Assembly: GCA_030635005.1 (NCBI GenBank)
Contig: DAOVZS010000009.1
Span: 1-22,455, forward strand
Origin: Thiomargarita sp.
GTDB taxonomy: Bacteria > Pseudomonadota > Gammaproteobacteria > Beggiatoales > Beggiatoaceae
DNA length: 22,455 nucleotides
Direction of reading: 5' to 3'
Shown: positions 1 through 5,714 of the stretch, piece after piece
How the letters are laid out: every line of letters starts with the position of its first letter
Position numbering within the stretch: the stretch's first letter is position 1
The notes under the pieces: generated by a model
What the model saw: the letters and a program-made list of their open reading frames with translations, nothing else
What the model was told of the DNA's origin: nothing
The model's database searches: none
Program-made: the position numbers and the translations under genes

Positions 1-70
1 AAAGTAGTCAATTAAAGTGACGCCAAAGAGACGATGCCCAATTCATGCTATGATACCACACAACCCTGTC

Positions 71-194
71 TGAATCAGAATTTTCAGGATTATAGAATTT
101 TCAGAATTGGGAAGGGGCACAGGCACAATCTAATGCTTGTGTTTGTGCCTTTTATTAATTCTGAAAATTCTTAAATCCTGTAAATTCTGATTCA
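71..194. repeat. Long imperfect palindrome (MITE-like or REP-like intergenic element)
   Basis: Two 38-base arms (71-108 and 157-194) are inverted copies matching at 35 of 38 positions. The arms are built from degenerate units of the type TCAGAATT / TTTTCAGGAT. Inside them is a second inverted pair (116-128 and 137-149, two mismatches that could be G-U pairs in RNA) around an 8-base loop at 129-136. Transcribed, the element would fold into one very long hairpin. There is no room for a protein. This structure is typical of non-autonomous mobile palindromes or REP-type repeats in intergenic DNA. Which family it belongs to cannot be told from one copy. Bases 1-70 show nothing I can name. Confidence 0.8.
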
Positions 195-233
195 AAAAAA
201 TTGACAATTCATATTTAATTATTAAATAACCTT

Positions 234-1424
234 ATGATTATTAATATTGAACATCAAAAAAATATAGGCAAATTTGCCTTTTTGCACTTAGGATTCCGAC
301 CCTTTTTTATTGGGGCAGGTGTTTTTGGTTTTTTAGCCTTGTTAATATGGAGTGGTATTTATGTGTTGGGATGGAAAACACCCTTTATGCCCATTTCTGC
401 AATGACATGGCATGCACATGAAATGATTTTTGGATACTGTTTGGCAGTAATCGCAGGATTTTTATTAACTGCGATCAAAAATTGGACGCATAGACAAACA
501 CTACATGGATATCCCCTATTATTATTATTTTTAGTGTGGATAGCGGCACGTCTTTTATTTTTCTTTGGGGCACTGTTAGCAGCCGCAATTATTGATAATG
601 TGTTTATTCTATTGCTCTGTATTGCGATGTTGATCCCATTACTACAAGCCAAACATTGGAAAAGTGTCGCGCTGGTTTCTTTGGTACTCCTGCTTTTATT
701 CAGTAATATTATTTTTTATTTAGGCGTGTTTGGTATTCTCCCTAATGGCATACATAATGGATTATATTCTGGTTTATACTTAATTATTGCCGTTATCTTT
801 ATTATGGGGAGACGTGTCATTCCTTTTTTCATAGAAAAAGGGGTGGATGGTCCTGTACACTTAAAAAACTGGAGCTGGATTGATAACAGTCATCTGCTCA
901 TTTTCTTGATATTCTGGATATCAGACATGATAGCCCCCTATTCTAATATCACCGCTGCTTGTGCGGGAATATTAGGCCTTATACATGGCATCAGATTACT
1001 CGGTTGGTATACCTCAGAAATTTGGAAAAAACCGTTGTTATGGGTATTGTATGTGGGATATCTGTGCATTGTTGTCGGTTTTTTTCTAAAAGCAGCTGCT
1101 ATTGTTTATGGTCTCTCTGTATTTTTAGCCGTTCATGCGTTTGCCTTAGGGGGCATTGGAATGATAACCATCGGCATGATGGCTCGTGTTTCCCTTGGAC
1201 ATACGGGTAGAAATGTCTTTTCTCCGCCCCCCTCTGTATTTTGGATTTTTGCCTTACTTTTGGTGGCGACCGTATTGAGAGTGATTTTACCTTTAGTCGC
1301 CAGTTCATACTATATCGTTTGGATTGCACTCTCCCAATTATGTTGGATCGTCGCTTTTGCATGGTTTTTATATCTTTATGTCCCCATGCTGATTTTTCCA
1401 AGAGTAGATGGACGTTATGGCTGA
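234..1424 (+). CDS. nnrS: NnrS family membrane protein (nitrogen oxide stress)
   Basis: A polytopic membrane protein of 396 residues with about ten to twelve hydrophobic helices, the usual size for NnrS. Family hallmarks are visible: HLGFRPFF near residues 18-25, WHAHEMIFGY at 59-68 (His60, His62), AGFLLTAIKNWT just after, and HAFALGGIGMITIGMMARV near 300. NnrS proteins are haem- and copper-containing inner-membrane proteins linked to nitric oxide and nitrosative stress, often co-regulated with denitrification genes; their biochemical activity is not settled. The ATG at 234 has no clear Shine-Dalgarno sequence, but starting there places the first hallmark correctly. A TTGACA at 201-206 is a possible -35 with only a weak -10. 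It fits with the nitrate transporter elsewhere in the window. Confidence 0.92.
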   Translation: MIINIEHQKNIGKFAFLHLGFRPFFIGAGVFGFLALLIWSGIYVLGWKTPFMPISAMTWHAHEMIFGYCLAVIAGFLLTAIKNWTHRQTLHGYPLLLLFLVWIAARLLFFFGALLAAAIIDNVFILLLCIAMLIPLLQAKHWKSVALVSLVLLLLFSNIIFYLGVFGILPNGIHNGLYSGLYLIIAVIFIMGRRVIPFFIEKGVDGPVHLKNWSWIDNSHLLIFLIFWISDMIAPYSNITAACAGILGLIHGIRLLGWYTSEIWKKPLLWVLYVGYLCIVVGFFLKAAAIVYGLSVFLAVHAFALGGIGMITIGMMARVSLGHTGRNVFSPPPSVFWIFALLLVATVLRVILPLVASSYYIVWIALSQLCWIVAFAWFLYLYVPMLIFPRVDGRYG

Positions 1425-1428
1425 GGGC

Positions 1429-1456
1429 TTGATATAAAAAAAAAAGACTCTATAAT
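1429..1456 (+). promoter_or_regulatory. Strong sigma70-type promoter for tRNA-Val and probably the thrS operon
   Basis: A -35 of TTGATA (1429-1434) and a perfect -10 of TATAAT (1451-1456) are separated by 16 bases. It begins five bases after the nnrS stop. Transcription would begin near 1463, about 70 bases before the tRNA. A second, weaker pair (TTGCAT 1487-1492, TACATT 1510-1515) lies closer to the tRNA. Confidence 0.65.
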
Positions 1457-1471
1457 GTTATTATATAAAAA

Positions 1472-1503
1472 TATTTTTAATGAGATTTGCATTATTAAAA
1501 ATA
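1472..1503 (+). promoter_or_regulatory. AT-rich leader hairpin
   Basis: A perfect 10-bp inverted repeat, TATTTTTAAT (1472-1481) against ATTAAAAATA (1494-1503), has a 12-base loop. It lies in the transcript leader predicted from the upstream promoter, ahead of the tRNA. The stem contains no G-C pair and no T-run follows, so it is not a normal terminator. A role in processing the tRNA 5' end is only a guess. Confidence 0.4.
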
Positions 1504-1535
1504 ATATGATACATTTACTCATATCAATCATTTTA

Positions 1536-1610
1536 GGGCGCGTAGCTCAGTGGTAGAGCACTACCTCGACACGGTAGGGGTCGGTGGTTCAATCCCACTC
1601 GCGCCCACCA
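1536..1610 (+). tRNA. tRNA-Val (anticodon GAC), CCA encoded
   Basis: A full cloverleaf can be folded. The acceptor stem is GGGCGCG/CGCGCCC, the D stem GCTC/GAGC, the anticodon stem CTACC/GGTAG, and the T arm has loop TTCAATC. The 3' CCA is encoded at 1608-1610. The anticodon GAC is at 1568-1570, which reads valine codons GUC and GUU. The base before the anticodon (position 33, base 1567) is C instead of the nearly universal U. The gene lies directly ahead of thrS and shares its likely promoter. Confidence 0.93.
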
Positions 1611-1631
1611 ATTTCTTTCCCCTCTATGTCT

Positions 1632-1659
1632 AAAGCACGATTGTTCGTGCTTTTTTTTT
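1632..1659 (+). terminator. Rho-independent terminator between tRNA-Val and thrS
   Basis: The stem AGCACGA (1634-1640) pairs with TCGTGCT (1645-1651) around the loop TTGT and is followed by a run of nine T (1651-1659). It ends the tRNA transcript. The T-run ends one base before the AGGA ribosome binding site of thrS (1660-1663), and no promoter is evident between the hairpin and the gene. Expression of thrS therefore appears to depend on read-through. Confidence 0.85.
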
Positions 1660-1668
1660 AGGACTAGA

Positions 1669-3606
1669 ATGCCCATTATCACATTACCTGACGGTAGTCA
1701 TCGTCAATTTGACACATCTGTCACAGTCGCAGATGTTGCAGCACATATTGGTGCAGGCTTAGCTAAAGTTGCCTTAGCAGGCAAAATGAATGGACGTTTA
1801 GTAGACACCTCTACGCTGATTGAGGAAGATGTCTCTTTGGCTATTGTGACAGATCGAGATCCTGAGGGTTTAGACATCATACGCCATTCTTGTGCTCATT
1901 TAATGGCACAAGCCGTCAAAAATCTATTTCCAACTGCACAAGTCACCATTGGTCCTGTCATTGAAAACGGTTTTTTTTACGATTTTGCTTATGAAAAAAG
2001 CTTTACATCTGAAGATTTGATTCAAATTCAAAGCAAAATGGAAGAAATCGTCACCCAAAATCTGACCATCACACGTTCTGTTATGTCACGTGATGCTGCC
2101 ACAGATTTTTTTCGGACACGGGGTGAAGAATATAAAGCCCAAATTATTGAATCCATTCCCACTAATGATGATATTTCATTATATCAACAAGGTGATTTTA
2201 CAGACTTGTGTCGAGGACCTCATGTCCCTAGCACAGGCAAATTAAAAGCCTTTAAATTAATGAAGTTGGCGGGTGCTTATTGGCGTGGTGATTCAAATAA
2301 TGCCATGTTGCAACGTATTTATGGTACAGCTTGGGTCAAGAAAAAAGACCTTAAAAGCTATTTGAACCGCCTAGAAGAAGCTGAAAAACGTGATCATCGT
2401 AAATTGGGTAAGCGTTTAAATTTATTTCATGTTCAAGAAGAAGCCCCCGGCATGATTTTTTGGCATGATAAGGGTTGGACGATTTATTTGCTGATACAAG
2501 ACTATATTCGTAATTTATTACGTCAACATCGTTATCAGGAAGTGAATACCCCGCAGTTAGTTGACCGTTCTTTATGGGAAAAATCAGGACATTGGGATAA
2601 ATTTGGTGATATGATTTTCAGTACCCATTCTGAACATCGTGATTATGCCATTAAACCCATGAATTGCCCTTGTCATATTCAAATTTTTAAACAAGGACTG
2701 AAAAGTTATCGTGATTTACCCTTGCGCATGGCAGAATTTGGATCATGTCATCGTAATGAGCCTTCTGGCACATTACACGGGTTAATGCGGATACGCAATT
2801 TTGTTCAAGATGATGCCCATATTTTCTGTACGGAAACACAAATTCAAACTGAAGTCTCTGATTTTATTGATTTAGTGTTTAAAACCTATGCTGATTTTGG
2901 TTTTCATCACATCATCATAAAATTATCAACACGCCCAGAAAAACGTGTGGGTAGTGACGAAGATTGGGATAAAGCAGAACAAGCATTAGAATTAGCCTTA
3001 AATAATAAAAAATTAAACTGGGAATTACAACCAGGTGAAGGTGCATTTTATGGTCCTAAGATAGAATTTTCTCTCAAGGATTGCATTGGGCGTGTCTGGC
3101 AATGTGGTACAATTCAAGTAGATTTTTCTATGCCGGGACGTTTAGGTGCTGAATATGTGGATTCTGATGGGCAGAAAAAAGTGCCTGTCATGTTACATCG
3201 TGCTATTTTAGGATCAATCGAACGTTTTATAGGGATACTCATTGAAGAACATGCAGGTATATTGCCATTATGGCTAGCACCTGTGCAAGTGGTTATCCTG
3301 AATATTACCGATCAACAAGCACCTTATGTTAAAACAGTGGAAACCCATCTGCTCGAACAGGGAATCCGTGTGATAACAGACGTGAGAAATGAGAAAATTG
3401 GGCTTAAAATTCGAGAGCATACTTTACAAAAAATACCCTATTTATTGATAGTAGGGGAACGAGAAGTAGATAATCAACAAGTAGCCGTGCGGTTACGGGG
3501 TGGTGAAGACAAAGGTGCACTATCACTTTCTGCCTTTACAGAACTGTTACACGCTGAGGTTGCAGGGAGGAGAGTTACATCGCTGCTGCAAAACGCACAC
3601 GCTTGA
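1669..3606 (+). CDS. thrS: Threonine--tRNA ligase
   Basis: A full-length class II synthetase of 645 residues that charges tRNA-Thr with threonine in the cytoplasm. In order: a TGS domain (about 1-62), an editing domain with HxxxH (His73, His77) and DLCRGPH (Cys181, His185), a catalytic core with the zinc ligands Cys333 (MNCPCH), His384 and His510 (VPVMLHRAILG), a motif 2 region FGSCHRNEPSGTLHGL, and a C-terminal anticodon-binding domain from about 545. These match the E. coli enzyme almost position for position. The ATG has AGGA five bases upstream. Its last codons contain the ribosome binding site and start of infC, so the two genes are translationally linked. Confidence 0.98.
   Translation: MPIITLPDGSHRQFDTSVTVADVAAHIGAGLAKVALAGKMNGRLVDTSTLIEEDVSLAIVTDRDPEGLDIIRHSCAHLMAQAVKNLFPTAQVTIGPVIENGFFYDFAYEKSFTSEDLIQIQSKMEEIVTQNLTITRSVMSRDAATDFFRTRGEEYKAQIIESIPTNDDISLYQQGDFTDLCRGPHVPSTGKLKAFKLMKLAGAYWRGDSNNAMLQRIYGTAWVKKKDLKSYLNRLEEAEKRDHRKLGKRLNLFHVQEEAPGMIFWHDKGWTIYLLIQDYIRNLLRQHRYQEVNTPQLVDRSLWEKSGHWDKFGDMIFSTHSEHRDYAIKPMNCPCHIQIFKQGLKSYRDLPLRMAEFGSCHRNEPSGTLHGLMRIRNFVQDDAHIFCTETQIQTEVSDFIDLVFKTYADFGFHHIIIKLSTRPEKRVGSDEDWDKAEQALELALNNKKLNWELQPGEGAFYGPKIEFSLKDCIGRVWQCGTIQVDFSMPGRLGAEYVDSDGQKKVPVMLHRAILGSIERFIGILIEEHAGILPLWLAPVQVVILNITDQQAPYVKTVETHLLEQGIRVITDVRNEKIGLKIREHTLQKIPYLLIVGEREVDNQQVAVRLRGGEDKGALSLSAFTELLHAEVAGRRVTSLLQNAHA
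3565..3581 (+). promoter_or_regulatory. infC ribosome binding site and ATC start
   Basis: A purine-rich Shine-Dalgarno (GGGAGGAGAG, 3565-3574) is followed by ATC at 3579-3581 with optimal spacing. It lies inside the thrS coding region. No ATG, GTG or ATT occurs at the right distance in this frame. Confidence 0.8.
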
Positions 3607-4106
3607 ATCAAGCAATTACTGTATCTGAAGTACGGTTGATAGATGTTGATGGCACACAAATTGGCATTGTTTCTTGCAGTGACGCTTTAGAAAAAGCAAA
3701 ATCAGTCACGTTGGATCTGGTGGAAATTGTTCCCAATGCCACGCCACCTGTTTGTCGCATTATGGATTATGGAAAATTTTTATTTGAAGAAAATAAAAAA
3801 CGAAATAAAGCCAAGAAAAAGCAAAAACAGGTACAGGTTAAGGAAATTAAATTTCGTCCTGGTACTGATGCTGGAGATTATCAGGTAAAACTACGCAACC
3901 TGATACGTTTCCTAGAAGATGGGGACAAAACAAAAATCACCCTACGTTTTCGGGGTAGAGAAATGGCGCATCAAGATTTAGGGCGACTACTGCTAAAACG
4001 TATTGAAGCTGACTTATCTGAATATGGGACAATTGAACAACGTCCTAAAATGGAAGGTCGACAAATGGTGATGGTGTTTGGTCCACTAAAAACGAAATTT
4101 TCATAA
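3579..4106 (+). CDS. infC: Translation initiation factor IF-3, with a rare ATC start codon
   Basis: IF-3 binds the 30S subunit and checks start codons. The body is clearly IF-3: PPVCRIMDYGKFLFEE, QVKEIKFRPGTDAGDYQVKL, LRFRGREMAHQ and MEGRQMVMVFGP. I place the start at ATC 3579, giving 175 residues that begin (M)AAAKRTRLNQAITVSEVR. A very strong Shine-Dalgarno, GGAGG at 3566-3570, lies 8 bases upstream, and the resulting N-terminus is of IF-3 type. A TTG at 3603 is in frame but has no ribosome binding site and would cut the N-terminal tail. E. coli infC uses AUU, and IF-3 represses its own non-canonical start; an ATC here implies the same control. The gene overlaps the thrS end by 28 bases. 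Confidence 0.93.
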   Translation: MAAAKRTRLNQAITVSEVRLIDVDGTQIGIVSCSDALEKAKSVTLDLVEIVPNATPPVCRIMDYGKFLFEENKKRNKAKKKQKQVQVKEIKFRPGTDAGDYQVKLRNLIRFLEDGDKTKITLRFRGREMAHQDLGRLLLKRIEADLSEYGTIEQRPKMEGRQMVMVFGPLKTKFS

Positions 4107-4110
4107 TTAT

Positions 4111-4141
4111 AAGCCAAGTTTTGTAAATATAAACTTGGTTT
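4111..4141 (+). promoter_or_regulatory. Hairpin in the infC-rpmI gap, possible L20 control site
   Basis: CCAAGTTT (4114-4121) pairs with AAACTTGG (4131-4138), and three outer pairs (one of them G-T) extend the stem to 11. It lies between the infC stop and rpmI with no clear T-run, so it is a weak terminator at best. In E. coli and Bacillus, ribosomal protein L20 represses rpmI-rplT by binding structured RNA ahead of rpmI. A similar role here is inferred from position only. Confidence 0.4.
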
Positions 4142-4162
4142 CAATGCGGAGTATTAATAAAT

Positions 4163-4360
4163 ATGCCCAAAATGAAAACAAACCGTGGCGCAGCAAAACG
4201 CTTTAAACGCACGGCTAATGGTAATTTTAAACGGGGGCAAAGCCACCGTCGCCATATCCTCACGAAAAAGAGTACTAAACGTAAACGCCAATTGCGTTCA
4301 CCTATTATAGTTAATAAGGTGGATGTGGCTTCGATTAAACAATTATTACCGTACGCGTGA
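4163..4360 (+). CDS. rpmI: 50S ribosomal protein bL35
   Basis: A 65-residue, strongly basic protein of the large ribosomal subunit with the typical start MPKMKTNRGAAKRFKRT and the core RRHILTKKSTKRKRQLR. Its length is normal for bL35. CGGAG (4147-4151) serves as a rather distant ribosome binding site. It lies 12 bases ahead of rplT in the conserved infC-rpmI-rplT order. Confidence 0.97.
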   Translation: MPKMKTNRGAAKRFKRTANGNFKRGQSHRRHILTKKSTKRKRQLRSPIIVNKVDVASIKQLLPYA

Positions 4361-4372
4361 GGATGATACAAG

Positions 4373-4729
4373 ATGCCAAGAGTTAAAAGAGGGGTTACAG
4401 CCCACGCGAGACATAAAAAGGTCCTGAAAGCTGCCAAAGGCTATCGGGGCGCACGTCGTAATATACTACGCGTTGCCAAACAAGCGGTCACAAAAGCGGG
4501 ACAATACGCCTATCGAGATCGTAAACAACGTAAACGCCAATTTAGAGCCTTGTGGATTGCACGAATTAACGCAGCTGCACGTGAACATGGTTTGTCTTAT
4601 AGTCAATTTATTAATGGGCTTAAAAAAGCAAGCATTGATATTGATCGCAAAATGTTAGCTGAATTAGCTGTTTTTAATAAAGAAACGTTTGCAGCCTTAG
4701 CCGAACAATCTAAAGCAACTTTGATCTAA
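4373..4729 (+). CDS. rplT: 50S ribosomal protein bL20
   Basis: A 118-residue protein, full length for bL20, that binds 23S rRNA early in large-subunit assembly. The start MPRVKRGVTAHARHKKVLK, the segment KGYRGARRN and the C-terminal globular part (LWIARINAAAREHGLSYSQF) are all characteristic. A GAGGA-type ribosome binding site lies just upstream at the rpmI stop. No terminator is visible after it. In most gammaproteobacteria pheS-pheT come next, but here an unrelated gene follows after 28 bases. Confidence 0.98.
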   Translation: MPRVKRGVTAHARHKKVLKAAKGYRGARRNILRVAKQAVTKAGQYAYRDRKQRKRQFRALWIARINAAAREHGLSYSQFINGLKKASIDIDRKMLAELAVFNKETFAALAEQSKATLI

Positions 4730-4757
4730 ACAGTCATTAAATGTAGGGAGAAAACGG

Positions 4758-5420
4758 ATGTTTTCACCCTACTGGCTTATTATTAATATCACCATGAATA
4801 TTCTCAAATCTCATGTAATCAGTATGATTACATTTTTTATTGTATTGATGGTCGTTCTTTTATCCTGTACATCAGAAGAAGAACGCATGAAGCAGCATAA
4901 ATCTCAAGCTGTGAGCAAAGCTTGGGCACAAGAAAGTAAACTTGTTAAATTAGGACATGCGGGCACGCATCAATGGAGTCATGAGGAAAGAATACAACTT
5001 CTGAAAGAAGGAAAGGTGACGGGTTATGAAGGCTGGTATATTAATAAATATGTAGATGATAATCTATCACTGGCCACAGATTCCAATAACATCTTTTTTG
5101 CAGAAGAAGGCAGTGCCTCTATTCCTGAATTAAAAACGGCGGCTTTGCGTTCATATTTAATTAAATATGAACAAAATAAATACCTGCTCTGGGGGGGAAC
5201 CTTATCGACTATTGTGGTACTCATCATGGCATTTAAAAGCAACCGTGGGGTGATTACCTATCCTGCTATCGCCGGTGCTTCTCTCGGTGGGATTAAGTTA
5301 GGTATCATATCAGGCGGATCATTTTTTGCCATTTTAGCAGGTTTAGCCAGTGGGCTTATCATTGGAACATTAGCAGGTATCTTTCTGTTTTTAATGATTT
5401 TATCAGTTGGAGTTGGATAG
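4758..5420 (+). CDS. Putative lipoprotein with C-terminal membrane segments, function unknown
   Basis: I do not recognise this 220-residue protein. A hydrophobic signal segment ends in LLSC (Cys37), a plausible lipobox, followed by a charged, soluble part (about 40-135). Two hydrophobic segments close the protein: one near 143-160 and a Gly-rich stretch from about 170 to the end with several small-xxx-small spacings. The ATG at 4758 has a good ribosome binding site (GGGAG), but ATG 4797 would give a more typical lipoprotein signal (MNILKSH...). It directly follows rplT with no terminator between, so it may ride on the ribosomal operon. It ends 5 bases from the stop of the opposing gene. A lipid anchor combined with transmembrane helices is unusual, so the lipobox may be fortuitous. 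Confidence 0.65.
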   Translation: MFSPYWLIINITMNILKSHVISMITFFIVLMVVLLSCTSEEERMKQHKSQAVSKAWAQESKLVKLGHAGTHQWSHEERIQLLKEGKVTGYEGWYINKYVDDNLSLATDSNNIFFAEEGSASIPELKTAALRSYLIKYEQNKYLLWGGTLSTIVVLIMAFKSNRGVITYPAIAGASLGGIKLGIISGGSFFAILAGLASGLIIGTLAGIFLFLMILSVGVG

Positions 5421-5425
5421 CCACA

Positions 5426-5656
5426 TTATTGTTTTTTTCCTTTAGTTGGCAGCATGCCATGTTTTTGCATCACCGATTCAATTAAGGGTTTTGCCCAATC
5501 TGGACAAGGATATTTACGCGGTTCTGAGGCAGCACGATTATGAGATAGTTTTAATGGAAGTCCATTCATTTCCTTCACATGAGCAATCCAACACGCTTTC
5601 ACTAAACGCCCATGTGTTTCTTTAATCTCTGTCTGGATAATTTTATAAGTCAGCAT
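5426..5656 (-). CDS. Small conserved-looking protein, function unknown
   Basis: A 76-residue soluble protein with no signal or membrane segment. The segment KACWIAHVKEMNGLP (about 20-34), followed by SHNRAASEPRKYPCP (about 38-52), looks like a compact folded domain. Two Cys (one in ACWIA, one in YPCPDW) and several His could in principle bind a metal. It is a stand-alone gene convergent with the lipoprotein gene and divergent from the kinase gene. No clear ribosome binding site precedes its ATG. I have an impression of similar short proteins in cyanobacteria and large sulfur bacteria, but cannot verify it. I can name no function. Confidence 0.6.
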   Translation of the reverse strand: MLTYKIIQTEIKETHGRLVKACWIAHVKEMNGLPLKLSHNRAASEPRKYPCPDWAKPLIESVMQKHGMLPTKGKKQ

Positions 5657-5714
5657 GATATCAATTTTTTACGCTCATTACACTCTAATGACAAAATTTA
5701 ACTCAAAATTCTAG

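Noticed and set aside
359..652. Open frame antisense to nnrS
   Set aside because: It lies wholly inside a clear membrane protein gene and its protein resembles no family; a chance frame.
3603..4106. infC beginning at TTG 3603
   Set aside because: No ribosome binding site, and it drops the usual IF-3 N-terminal residues; the ATC at 3579 has an excellent site.
5429..5440. T-run after the lipoprotein gene as a terminator
   Set aside because: No stem precedes the T-run.
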